Positions 22,561 through 34,800 of a DNA stretch of 64,000 nucleotides are shown one piece after another. Within the stretch, counting starts at the first letter, position 1. Each line of letters begins with the position of its first letter. Origin of the DNA: Molossus alvarezi. Lineage: Eukaryota > Chordata > Mammalia > Chiroptera > Molossidae. Both the position numbers and the translations under genes were made by a program. The notes under the pieces were generated by a model. It was not told the DNA's origin and did no database searches. It saw nothing but the letters and a program-made list of their open reading frames with translations. Where the stretch lies: the NCBI GenBank assembly GCA_037176705.1, contig CM073890.1:98074591-98138590 (forward strand), read 5' to 3'.

Positions 22561-22840
22561 AGTGTTTTAATATTTTACTAGTGCTATTGTAATATATTGA
22601 CATAATACTGTATAAATTTAACATGTGAAACAGTGGTAATGCAATATGATTACCACTGCAATGTTAGCTCGCACCTCCATCACATCACATAATTATTATT
22701 TTTGTGTATGATGAGAACATTTAAGATCTACTCTCCTTGCAATTTTCAGGTGTACAATACAGTAATGTTTACTAGAATCACAAAGCTATTCACTAAAACC
22801 CCAGAACTTATTTCATCTTCTGACTGGCAATTGGCATTTG
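22561..22840 (-). repeat. L1M 3'UTR fragment, antisense, probably nested in older L1
   Basis: It carries the same antisense L1 3' blocks as 19.3-19.9 kb (ATAATACTGTATAAATTTAA, CACCTCCATCACATCACATAATTA, ATGATGAGAACATTTAAGATCTACTCTC, AATTTTCAGGTGTACAATAC). It lies between an ORF2-like section on the right and an L1ME 3' section on the left, so it may be an insertion or a mosaic junction. Confidence 0.65.
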
Positions 22841-23660
22841 TGTATTACGTCCTGAAACCTTGCTATAGTTGCTTTTCTTAAATTCTTTGAAATTTTTCTA
22901 TGCAGATAATCCTATCACCTATGAAGAGAGATAGTTTTATTTATTCTTTCCAATATTTATACTTTTATTTTTATTTCTTGCCTTATGGTATGAGCTAGGA
23001 CTTTCTGTATGATATTGAACAGGAGGAGTAACAATTACGAACATCCTTGTCTGTTATTTTTCTTAGGGGGAAAGCATCTCATTATTTATCATTGAACATG
23101 TTAGCTGTAGGTTTGTATAGAGATAATTCTTCATCAACTTGGAAAAGTCCCCCACTCTTCCTAGTTTGCTAAGTGTTTGTAGTATGACTGAATGTTGGAA
23201 ATTGTCGAATGCTGTATGTTCTGTGTCAATTAATATGATCATATGATTTACCTTCTTTAGTCTGCTAATGTGGTGGATTATATTGATTGATTTTCACATG
23301 ATGAACCAATCTTGCATGTATGGAATAAATACCATTTGGTTGTAGTGTATAACTGTTTTTACACGATGTTGAATTTGATTTGTTAATATTTCATTGAGGT
23401 TTTGTGTGTGTGTGTGTGTGTGTTTATGAGAATTCAGGTCTGTAATTTTCCCTTGTTGTATCTAGTTTTGACATTAGAATAATCCTGGCTTCATTGAATT
23501 AGTTAGATAATGGTAATGTTCCTCTGCTCTAGTTTTTTGGAAGAGATTACAGAGAATTGATATAATTTTTTCCTTAAATAATTGGTAGAAATCACCTGTG
23601 CAACCGTTTGGTTATCTATTTCTTCCTGTGTGTATTTAGATTGTTCTTAATCCTTCTGAA
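22841..23660 (-). repeat. L1 ORF2 reverse-transcriptase region, antisense, decayed
   Basis: The plus strand follows the antisense ORF2 RT sequence: TACGTCCTGAAACCTTGCTATAGTTGC, GATATTGAACAGGAGGAGTAACAA, TTTACCTTCTTTAGTCTGCTAATGTGGTGGATTATATTGATTGATTTTC, TGATGAACCAATCTTGCATG, TTTCATTGAGGTTTTGTGTG, AATCCTGGCTTCATTGAATTAG and TTTTTTGGAAGAGATTACAGAGAATTG. A (TG)10 run (23401-23422) interrupts it. Stops and indels leave no long ORF. Confidence 0.8.
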
Positions 23661-23669
23661 ACTAAAATG

Positions 23670-25425
23670 TTCTTGATAATATATAAAAATATTCACAGAG
23701 AATCCCTCAAAAAAGCATATTTATAGATCTATAGATGGAGTGAAGTAGGGATTGGTTTTAAAAAAACAACAACACTGGGAATGTGAAGTCATTTTTGAAA
23801 ATGTGATCTGTTTAATAAGAATATGTCATCTTCTTTCTGTTACTTAAATACACTCTATTTTTGTCTGTGGGAACTTTATTTGCTAGTTTAGTTAAAAAAC
23901 ATTCTTTCTATTTTGACAATTATATGTTGCATTAGGTTTTATTTTGAATCTTAATATATAATCTTCATGGAGAGTATTTACTTAATCATTTAAGATCATT
24001 TTCTTTATAATAATTTGCGTGTTCTTTGATCACATTCAGTTTACATCTGCATTTACTTAAAATAGTTTCTCCATGTTTTATGGATATTCTCATTAGGTAC
24101 GAGGTATTCAGAATACTGTATTATTATTAATGTGTCTTGCTTAACATGAAAGCTAGTGTTAGTATAGTTTGTAATTTACTTTGGAGTAATAATGGATTTT
24201 TGTACACAATGATTATCTTGGATTTCATGTTAACCATTTTACTTTTCTAGAGATATATAATCTTTTTTGGTCTCAACTAACATGAGAACTAGTAAGGGAA
24301 ATATTTACAGAAAAAGAAAAAAAAACAATTATAATTTGATATAAGCAATGACATGTTTAGGCACTTTGAACAATGACATCATGAAGCTGTAGAGTGATTT
24401 AAAAAAATGTCATTTTCCTTTATCCTGTCTTTCACAATAACTTGTTTGTTTTAAGTACTTAAATAGGTGATAATTATCAATATTGTTATAACATCCTATC
24501 AGGTTTACAAAACCACCAGATAGTGCTACCTCAGCTTTCCGAAGTGCTCAACAAACAGTGCCATTCTCTTTAGAACTGGCTGCTTGGCTTTTGGTTTGCT
24601 TACTGGACTATGAGAAACGTGAAATCAGAGGCTATGATTTTTGTTTTTTGTTTGTGTTTGTTTGTTTTATTCCACACAATACAGTCCGGTGTTCCACATG
24701 AAGTTAGCATTAAATATAATTTTTGAGAGCATGGGTGAATCAAAGATGAATGAATTCTTATAGGCACATGTCAGTTGATGTGAATTGTTGCCAGGTAAAA
24801 CAAGATCTCGTTGCAGTGGTAATTTCAGTCACCTTTTGCTTACCTCTTCTGGTCAGGTGTATTAGTTTACTACTGACTTCTTTCTTCTCTAGTATTGACT
24901 TCTCTAGTAACTTTATGTGGCGATCTGACTGACTCTTACATATCTCATTATATTCATAGGTTCCACCCAAATTCTGGGGGAGGTATTTATACAAGTATAT
25001 ACCAGAGAGTAGAAATCTTGGGGGTCATCTTAGAATTTGCATGCCCCAACAGCAAAGGTATTCCTACTTTAATCCACTTCCCAACATTACCTTGCTGCCT
25101 CCAACTTCATGCAAGTGAAGTGTCCATCCTTCACTATCTGGGTAAACATGGTTTACCTTGGGGATGTTCTGATTAATCCTTTGACTTGTTTTATCTTTGA
25201 TTACCTTTGGTCTCATTTCATTTACCTTTATCTAGACTTCTTGAAAGACATTTTTTTTTCCTTCTTCTTTTAGGGTTTCTTCCCTTTGTAAAAGTTATTT
25301 GAACTCTCCAGTTACAAATATTTAACCTTTTTGTTTCCAACTTTTGATATGAAATTTTATTAAGTGCCAGAAGCTGATTGTAAATTGTCCCTGCATCAAA
25401 CCGTCTTGCAAAATAAAACATTTAT
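23670..25425. other. Mostly unique AT-rich DNA; faint ancient repeat near 24940-25060
   Basis: CTCATTATATTCATAGGTTCCACCC followed by ATCTTGGGGGTCATCTTAGAATTTGCATGCC resembles the end of an old LTR or MER repeat, but I cannot name it. No exon or RNA gene seen. A GTTT/TTTG simple run lies near 24640-24670. Confidence 0.35.
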
Positions 25426-25436
25426 ATACCATTTTT

Positions 25437-25622
25437 CATAATGAATTTTATTTTTTAATTGACCTTTTAGAGAGAGGAAGAGGGAGAGAAACATCAATTT
25501 GTTGTTCCACTTATTTGTGCATGAATTTGGTTGTTTCTTGTCTGTGCCCTAACTGGAGATTAAACCCACAGCCTTGGCACATTGAGATGACACTCATCAA
25601 CTGAGCTACCCAGTCAGGGCCT
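25437..25622 (-). mobile_element. Older VES-related SINE ('ATAAGTGGAACAACAAATT' body type)
   Basis: The minus strand reads GGCCCTGACTGGGTAGCTCAGTTG (A box), a diverged B box (GTGGGTTTAATCTCC), AGGGCACAGACAAGAAAC, and the body CATGCACAAATAAGTGGAACAACAAATTG before a CT-rich stretch. The target duplication TACCATTTTT is at 25427-25436 and 25623-25632. The same body type occurs at 56.4 kb. Confidence 0.88.
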
Positions 25623-25985
25623 TACCATTTTTTTATGGTCCTAAGCAAAAATTTAGACACTTATTTGTAACACAATTCTTTTTCAAAGTCTATGCATATT
25701 AATTGTGCACATATAATTGTATTATGTACTAGATAATGACTTGACTACAGTATTTCTGCTCACAGTATGAAAATAAGCAGTACCATGGAAGAGAGTCAAT
25801 TGTGTTATATTTTCCTTCATTCTTAACGCCATGTTTGACCTTTATGTAAAACTCTGGTTTACATATAGTTTTTCTTTTTTTTCCTTCATAAATTACATGC
25901 TTTCTTAGAGAAAATCAAAACCTGAGTGTAGAAACAAAACAAATTGTATTCCAAAATAAGTTAATTTCTCACTTGTTTGTACTTA

Positions 25986-26380
25986 GATGTATTAATTTGT
26001 ACAGGCGGCCATAACACATACCACAGACTGGATGGTTTAAACAACAGGAATTTATTTCCTCAAATTCTGGCAGTTATAAGTCCATGATCAAGGTGCCCAC
26101 AGGGTTGGTTTCTTCTGAACCTCTCTCTTTGGCCATAGATGGTCTCCTTTTCCCCGTGTCTTCATATGATCTTCTTTCTGTGTGTGTCTCTGTCCTAATC
26201 TCTGGGTAAAGGCACTAGTCATATTGGATTAGGGCCCGCTTTAATAACCTCATTTAACTAACTCACCTCTTTTAAGATTTCTATCTTCAATTACAGACAT
26301 ATTCTGAGATACTTGGAGTTAGATATTCCAAATATGCATTTGAGGGAAGGGTAACATAATTCAGACCCATAACATTTATG
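25986..26380 (-). repeat. MLT1-type MaLR LTR, antisense (second copy)
   Basis: It shares the MLT1 plan with 17.6 kb: ATTAATTTGTACAGGCGGCCATAACA, CCACAGACTGGATGGTTTAAACAACAGGAATTTATTT, ATGATCAAGGTGCCCACAGGG, TGGCCATAGATGGTCTCC, CCGTGTCTTCATATGATCTTC, AGGCACTAGTCATATTGGATTAGGGCCC and TTCAGACCCATAACA. Confidence 0.83.
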
Positions 26381-26690
26381 ATGTGAGCTAACTGATTTGC
26401 GCATGTCTAAGGCGAAGAGGGGAATGCAGAATGCTGTAGAAGAGGTGTAATTACTAGATGAATCTGTGGTACTACCGGACCACCAGTCTGTGGCTACTGC
26501 AGGATTACAATTAGCAGTGGGATTATGGGTGACAATCTGCTTGTTAGATTGTAATAACCCATTCAGAGAAACATGTTGAATATGTTCTTGTATTGAAAAT
26601 AAAGGGCTCAGAGGAAACCATGTCCCAACATCTAACCATGCTAGGTAGGAAGCCAGGTCCAATGGGAATCTTTTGGGATTATACATGTAT
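26381..26690 (-). other. GC-moderate segment with unrecognised open frame beside the MLT1 LTR
   Basis: A minus-strand frame of 131 codons (26291-26686, starting MYNPKRFPLDLASYLAWLDV) crosses this segment and runs into the LTR. Its LTR part is clearly not host coding. The rest lies on the upstream side of the antisense LTR, where internal retroelement sequence would sit, but I recognise no gag, pol or env motif. It may be unique DNA. Confidence 0.25.
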
Positions 26691-28380
26691 TACTTTCAGA
26701 ACAGGAATAATAACTCACCTGTCATACAATATTATCTTGGCATGATTTTTTCATGAATTGGGTCTTTCAGTTTATGTGCACCCATGAAATCTAACGGGTC
26801 AACCTCTCTGTAACGATCTTTGTCACTACCTATCTGAGGAAATAACATTTTATTATCAAATTACAATTTTTGTCATTTAGATCTCTAGTTTCTGAGATAA
26901 GAAAACAGACATATTATTGGGCGGGGTGGGGGGGATGGGAGAGGCAGGAATAAAAGCAAAGCAAACTCTCTACTTAAAGTAGAAGAAACAACTTTCTGAA
27001 AAAATTCCTGGATATACTTTTCCAACATTTCAGAAACTTTTTTTCCCTTTTGCCCATCTTCTAATTATAGCTCTCTCTAAAGAACCTGGAGCAATTTTTT
27101 TTTTTTTAAATATTGGAAATCATGTGAAACTACAGTGTGAATCAAATTAGTTATATTTCAAAAAACAAAAAGTCTTACTGGCTCTTTACACTAAATGAAG
27201 AAACATCTTTCTACAGATGCAGCAACAAAACTAAAATCTGTGAATGAAAAGATGCTTCTTCCTTCACGGTCACAGTCATTGCCCATACGTAGGAGTTTGG
27301 TTAGGAGTAAGAATAACTATAGGCTATATGGTGATGGTTATTCCATGTTATCACACTCCTCTCGTATTCTCTCTCCTCCACATGTTGAACAAGTTACTGA
27401 TTTGTTTTTTCCACATATGCAATGTTTGGCTTTTATCTGGTGTGCAGTAGACCTTAGTTACCGGATCTCTTCTCTGTTACATCAGATCATTTTGATTATT
27501 ACTTAAAATGTACTCCCTCTGACTAATTTCTCTTTAGTTTCCTTTTTACTTGAGATTACCAGTGAGCAAATTTTAATGTTTTACAATTCAGGGTATGATT
27601 TTTACATTCAGCCTAGTAACTTAATAAGCTAACAATTTCAGAAAGGTACATTGGGCCACATGGTACTTTTTCATGTCAGGGAAGCAAACTACTTATGTGT
27701 GTAGGTGTTGCTTCTGGAGGAACTTTCTAGAGCCTTAAGTAGTGGGTACTAACACTTAGAATGATATGAGTCTCTCTGGTCTTGTGATGCCAATTCTCCA
27801 TCTTGCTAGGGTAAAAGAAGTTGTTGGGGTGAAGTTGGGGTACCATCTTTGTTCTTAGAAGTGTCTGGTAGGGGCTTCGTAATTGCTACACAAGAGGATT
27901 AATTTAGTGTTAACTTGAACAAATCAGAAGGGTTTAGGTTAGAATTTCAAAGAAATAGATAAATCCGTGTTACCTTCCAATCTCAATTCTTCTTCATGAT
28001 ATAAAAGATCACTCTTCTAAATGCTGAACAACATACAGTCCATATTCACCACAAGGAATAGGGTTAAAATGTATTCTCCACTGACAAATCCCAACCCAGA
28101 ACAGATTTCAGCCAGGCAGCTACAGAACTCGCCGGGTGAACTGCACAGGCCATGATGGGTGCAGAGCTCAGAGCCGGAAAGCAAACAGCTGCTGTAGCCT
28201 GATTTGAGTTAAAATAGTGTGAGTGTTTAGTCTGGCGCACGGCTTCAGGGGAGATTGGCAGCTGGGTCAAACAAAGTCCTTCCATTGGCTCTCTTCCCAG
28301 GCAGCTTCTGCTAGTATTTAGGTACTAGTGCAGTGTAAGGCCCTTTTCTCAGGCAAAACCTAACATCTGACCGCACCCTC
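26691..28380. other. Unique DNA with a GC-richer patch at 28080-28330; no gene seen
   Basis: No repeat family recognised except simple runs (G-rich near 26921-26940, T13 at 27095-27107). The patch at 28080-28330 is richer in GC and CpG than its surroundings and contains an ATTGG box at 28283 (inverted CCAAT); it may be regulatory but nothing decisive is visible. Confidence 0.35.
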
Positions 28381-28392
28381 TTTGCTTTTTCC

Positions 28393-28456
28393 AAAAAAAA
28401 AAAAAAAAAAAAAAAGGAAGGAAGAAAGAAAAAGAAAATGAAAAAGAAAGAAACCT
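28393..28456 (+). repeat. A23 homopolymer followed by GGAA/GAAA-rich purine run
   Basis: Twenty-three uninterrupted A residues (28393-28415) precede mixed GGAAG/GAAA repeats. No SINE or LINE body was recognised upstream, so I call it simple repeat. Confidence 0.9.
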
Positions 28457-29220
28457 TCTTTTTTTTGCTTCTTTCGTTCCGATCTTCTCCAATAGACAAC
28501 CTCTCCCACTAATTGTGTATTAGCCATGTATTTTATCTGGAGAGCTGACGCCCTGGGCTCTCAACGTGGTGTGGAAAGCTGCCTGTTAGAGTGCTGGATT
28601 CATAAAAGGGCCTTTATGGTTTGTGAAAGAATATCTGTGTGCTTAGGCAGGAAACTTTTTGATCTGCAGAAAAGCCAGAGGACATCTAGGTAAGGCTACC
28701 TATCAAATCTACTTTTGGGGGGGGAAAGTTGGGCAGCAGGAATGATTCCTCACGATCGACGTGAGTTCGGAGTGTGCTGTGTTCACTTCCGTAGAAGTTT
28801 AAAAGGTACTAACTATTGTTTGCTTATTTCGTGTTTGTGTGTTGAAATCTTAAGGGAATGCTGTAGTCTGCATTTTTACGATTTTGTTTTCTGCGATTGA
28901 AGGCATTACAGTGGATATAGAGTTTTATTATATAGCTAAATCTTTGTAAACTGCCACAGAGAGAAAGTGTATTTAGAGGGGAAATTGACAAGTTTTAAAG
29001 AGTAATTGTACAATCATTTGAGGACAGAGGAACGCTGTATTAGACTAACAAGGGTTTAATTACCAAAAAAAGTTTAATGTGGCTTTGGAAGGAATATTAA
29101 GTAAGTTGTCTTTGTCTCTTACTTTTTAATTTTAGTCACTGATTTAGCCTGTTGGGTCACATTTTTTGTTAGTGCTGAAGGCTGCCATGAATCCCTAATG
29201 AGGCCCCTTTGCACATGATT

Positions 29221-29235
29221 TTGGCACTTGGCCAA
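29221..29235. promoter_or_regulatory. Perfect NFI-type palindrome TTGGC-N5-GCCAA
   Basis: TTGGCACTTGGCCAA is an exact full-site match to the nuclear factor I dimer consensus. The surrounding non-repetitive stretch (29145-29280) also has a CCCCTTTGCACATGAT segment. Motif presence is seen; occupancy is inference. Confidence 0.4.
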
Positions 29236-31841
29236 AATCAACTTCCCAGCCGCAAGCTTTCTCTAAAGAACCTGGAGCACTTTTTTTTTTTTTTTAAATC
29301 ATGTCTGAAAACTGCCACAACCAGTTATGTGGGCATGTCAAAATGACTTTATACAGTACATATGAAACAGGCATTCAAAAACATTTTCCTCGTATTGTAG
29401 CTTTTGTTATTAGGAATTCCTGCTTGTGCTCACCTAAAGTGCGTCAGAACCAGGACAATCTCAGAGAAGAAGAGTTTTCTGATTTTTTGTTTTGTTTTTC
29501 TGAGCATAACAGAGTAGGGATGATCATCTCATTGAGACGCGTACAGTACGAAAGGGTTATTTAAAACACTTCAGGATAAATAACAGATGAATTCTTAAAA
29601 GTGTTCATCTCTGTAAGTAATACCCAGTGAACAGTAAGTAATGAAGTTTTCTAGAAGTTTTGTTGTGCGAACAATCAAACTTAACATTTTTTAGTTGGGA
29701 TTTTTGTATATTTCAAATATCATGGTGTTTGGGATTCTAAAAAATGTTTACATTTATTATATAATTATGAAAACCTATTAACACCTCGATGTTATTTCTA
29801 ACAAATGTTTTCATAGATGTGTTTGGTATGTAAACATGACTGAATAACTTTAAGTAATTGTATTTAATTGCCGTTTTGCCATAAAAAGATGATTTTTCAT
29901 GAAAGAAATTCTGAAGCTCAAAGGCACTTACATATAATTTTAAAGCTGTTAATGTTACTCTGAATTTTGTCACGTAAGCCGGTATGTTACTTTGTACTTC
30001 AGTATTTTAAGAGTTAAATTCAGAGTTGCCATGAAATACTGTAGTCATCAGATATTAACAACCTCAGATTTTATATAGCTACTTTCAGCAGTATCTTTAG
30101 ACATTAAAAAATAGATATACTGCGGTGTACTTAAAAGCAGAAAAATAGGATGTCGATTACTCTGTTGTTGTTTTTAAGAAATCTTATTATCACTTTTCTA
30201 AATACTGTCTTGCCTTATATTTTAGTCACTAGTAATCTAGACTGAAACTTTATTTTTTTACTTTAAAATAATTACATGTCATTTAAAAATACTGATGGAA
30301 ATCTGATTTATTCTCTTTTAAGAAAGGGTGAATTATAGCTGTCTTCATAGGTATGTTTTTCATTTATTTCTTATTATGTTTGTCTTCTCTTTATTATCAC
30401 ACAATGTATGATGTTGCTAACTTGGGTCATAGAGAAAAGTGAAAATTAACTTTAAGCAAATTTTAGCGTTAAAAAAATGCATCTTGATTTCCATCAGATC
30501 CATTTATGTCATATATATATTTAATTTATGTATATGTAAAACATTTTTTGGTTTTACTGTCAACTGAATTAGGATATCGTATATACCTTGCTATTAGTTG
30601 CATTGACGCATGAAGAGTTTGAAATTATCGTATCAGTAAATGTTACAATACATAGATGTTATAAATAGGGAACTAGCAAATAAACACATATCTTCTCCTT
30701 ACCAAAATTTACCTGGATAAGTTTTATACATCGATGTGAGTTCATAGTTGATGTTTCTTTTAATGTAATATTTGGTATTTTTTTTAATGAATTAATATAT
30801 AAGGTAGATATTTCAAAATTTGGGTAAAAAAAGGAACATTTATCATTTACTATTACCAAACAGGTGCAGGAAAAGTAAGATTGCTTGTCTTGTTCAGCAT
30901 GAATCTTGCTTACAAAGTTATTTTTGAATTCTATTTTTATTTCAATCTTAGTTCCATATACATATTGTCTTCCATTTTCATATTTTGACTATTTTGAATC
31001 AATTATTGTACTTATTTGAAAGCAGAATATTTTCCTAAATACACTGAGAGTTGATGTTTTAACTGACCATTTTAATTTTAATTTTTAATTTTTTGGTTAA
31101 TTAGAGACCATAACAAAGTAAATGGCAGAATATATAGAAATGTTAGAGCATACAGATAGGTTAGTTTGTGAGTTGAGAAGAAACGTAATTGTTCACGATT
31201 CCTGAAAAATATTTTTGAAGTGAGGTAGAAACAAGTAAGCATTGAGAAAAATTGTGTTATCTTCTTTACTGAAAAAGCTAAGAAATTTACTTTCTATTGT
31301 TATAGCTATGAATTATGATTGACTATTCAATAGAGCAGGCTTCTGGCGGAATTATCAGCTAATTTTCCCTGGGACCATAAATGTAAAACACTGAGAACAT
31401 TTTTTTCATTGAGTTGACATTTTGAAAACAATATTCTGATATAAAATTACTTTTAAAAAAATTAATGTTTGTTAAATTTATTCTATTTGTGAAAACTAGC
31501 TTGAAGAATTTACTTCATTCATCATTTCCCCCAATGCTTTCTAAATAGTAAAACCTATTCCACTTTACAGTGTGGAAACTTCTTCATTCTTCAGAAAAAG
31601 TGAAATTCATGAGTAGTTGTCAAATTAGATTATGGGCCTTTACCATTTTAAGTGTGACAGAATTTTTGTTTCTATCATGCAACAGGCACATAAAATGCTT
31701 TCTTCCCCTAATTAAAAGAGATTTTAAATAATTAAGTATCAAATTAATTCTGTCTTGAACAGAAACCTTTATCACTGCAGTATTTTACCCACGATTTTTA
31801 AAATGGGAGAAATGTTTACAATAGGGCATTTTTTGATGAGC

Positions 31842-31884
31842 ATTTAATCATTTAAATGAAACGCTTTGCTGTAAATGATTAAAT
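31842..31884. repeat. Perfect 13-bp inverted repeat with 17-nt loop
   Basis: ATTTAATCATTTA (31842-31854) is exactly complementary to TAAATGATTAAAT (31872-31884). The arms contain TAAT cores. It lies inside the repeat-poor block, so it is not a MITE end that I recognise. Confidence 0.8.
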
Positions 31885-34800
31885 TCCAGCAATGAGGTGA
31901 ATGTGTGACCACATTAGATTAAACATAATTATTGAATTCTGGCACAACTTCAGTGACCTCTGCCATAAAAGCTCAGTCTATGTGGGAGGGTTGTGGATTT
32001 GCAGTAACAGAAGTAGGTAAGACAGTCACGTGAGATACCAACTTATGTTGTTTGGGAGAAAGTATGTGCTAAAATAAAAGGAGATACTTCTCATGTAAGC
32101 TGTTGATGGTAGTATTTTGCCATTTTATTAATAGAACAGATCTTGAACATCAAAAAATTAATTACCATTTGTAATACATTTGTAAGATGTTTCCCCAAGA
32201 AATTACTGTAGTGTTTTGTTCTTTTATGAGATGAACAACTGTCAGACTTCCAAGCAGCCAACATGTAGCCATAAGTTAAATAACCAAGTAATTTTTAAAT
32301 GTCGTGCTTTGATTTAAATACAGTTAATAGTGAATAAAAAAATAATGTGCTCTGATTTTCAGGTTTTTTTCATATAAAAGAACATTTGATTTGCACTTGT
32401 TGCATTTTTTTACTTGATATTGGTTTAATTTTCAAATTATCATAAAGCAAATATTGCTATTTGATATAGTTTTTAAACATCATAGCGTTTATTTTATAAG
32501 CAACCAGACCTACTGTATATTTAAACAATGGTGATTTATGTCTGGCTGTATATTCTCTCAAAATCAAGATCAGCAAAAGGCTTTCTTTTTTTGGTGCTCC
32601 AATTTTTTTCTCAAAGAGCCTCTGAGTTGTCTCTTGTTTATGTGTTCAGGCATGTGTGTGGACCTGAGTATCTACCTCCCTCCTGAGGTATTTGTCCTGT
32701 GAAGTAGGCTGGAGAATGTAGTAGTAGGATCTAAGTTTATTCTTATACTGTATTATTCTGAATAAACAAAAATGTTGAGTTTCCTCTAGAAAGCTAGTCT
32801 ATATATAAATCTGTATACATGATTACATCAAGTCTGATCATTTGGATAATTTAAAGCACTGAATATTCAGCATAAATCAGTGGTCATTTACATGCTTATG
32901 TAGTTATTATATTCTGTTATTGGTTTGAAAAGATATACTAGTTTGTAAAAATCTGAAATGTCACTATTTGCTTTAAAAACCATTACTATTAACTAAGTTC
33001 ATACTTGCCTCCACTTTGCTGTCATTGAACTGTTACATAATAGCTCTTTTAAAATTCCAGGAGACTAAGCATACCTCACTTTCCCTTTCTCCCACTAACA
33101 TAAGAGATCAACAAGTGTTGAGGCGGGGATGCCTGCAAACATTTCAAAACCTGTTCTCTCTAGTGATAATCAACTACTTGACTATTTCCAGAGACTTTGA
33201 AAGGAATAATTTTATTTCTTGAATGTTTATATAAAAGTGAGGAATAGATGGGCCTGCTGTGGACTTCAGTTAAAAAACTAAAATAGAAAATAAGATTGAG
33301 ATTAATGGCATGGTGCATTTTTATAGCAACTAATTACAACTTGCTATTCAAACAAACAGCAGTCTGGGAAGATAGACAATGGGCTTCGAGAGCAGCCTTC
33401 ATTTATTCTTCACGTAAGAACTGCTTAGGAAGTGGTGGTGAAGGGCTGGTTTGGGGCCACTCTGGATGGTCTGAGCTGTGTTGGGCCCAACCATCATTTC
33501 CCATATTTAAATCCTCTAGGCTCGCTTCAGAGCCCCATAGCTAATCTCAGAAGTTTTCCAGGGTTGCAGCAGAACATAACCTGTCCTTGACGTGTACTGG
33601 AGGGTCTGTGATTGGATTTCTCTGGCAAGGCAGTGTTCTCTGATTCATGACTTTTTAAAAAATCACTGTTTGGGTTGGTCAGCTCGATCAGTTGGCCAAG
33701 TCATTTTAATAATCAAGCCTACTCAGCCATAGCAAGGATAATTAGTTTTCATTCTTCCCTAAACCTGGGCACTTCCCTGAAGAGTGTGGACAGTTGGGCA
33801 TGAAAGGTTGAGTTGCTCAATGCTGTAGAACATGCGTACTCTGCTTGTATTCAAACTAGTATACATCAATATACGTTGTGTGTCCTAAGTATTTAAACAG
33901 TGATAGAAGCAATTGTCCTGAAAGTAAACTGGTGGGATTAACTGTATTATAATTCCATTTGAGATGTGATCTACAAATTACTGTTCAAAAGCATTTCTTT
34001 AAAAAGTTTTATATTCTATTCTTCATGAGGCATAATGGTATACATGTCCATTTTCTGCTAGTGGAGCATATTTTGAAAATGATATGTATATTGCCATTAC
34101 TATTCTGTGGATTCTTTCCTAATCACGTGTTCTTCACTCTCCATTCCTACAGCCCATTCATAAATATTCTCCAAAGAGACTTTTTTTCTTTTTTGGTCAA
34201 AAGCCAATTTTAGATACATTCTGGTAGTTTGGCATTAGAAAATTTTGATGCACAGAACATTCCTACTCAAGTGTTACTTAGCTATTTCTAAAACTTTTCA
34301 ATTGTCAGGAAATAAATCTACAAGGATATAGAAACAGAGAATGACTTGTAATTTTGGCAAATGAAACAGAAGAATTCATTCAGAATAGTCATAGAATGAT
34401 AGCATTTTCCTACTGACATATTTTGATGCCAACAAATTTAATTTTGAAATTGCTGTTTGTTACTAGATGGTAGCAATTGACTCTGGTAATCTGTAGTTCA
34501 AAATGCCTGATGTAAGACAAAGACCTGATTTATTGAATGAATAAGCCTCAAATAAAATATAAGCTATTAGGCTACCTCATGTTTGAAATTTGTTTTAATT
34601 TTCAATACCCAAATCATTAAATATGAAAGTAATAATATTTGTATATTTTCCACTTTCAGAATTATCCATGTCTACCTATGAAAGTTATCTTTTATTATAT
34701 AAATAAGTAAATAACATATTTAAAAAACTACTCAAGATCAAAGTTACAGTTACTTAAATTGCTAAAAATACTGGATTAACAGAAAGGTGAAATTATGCAA

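Noticed and set aside
33354..33414. Exon-like segment between AACAG and CAC-GTAAGA with an open frame
   Set aside because: No polypyrimidine tract at the acceptor, two frames open by chance, and no protein resemblance.
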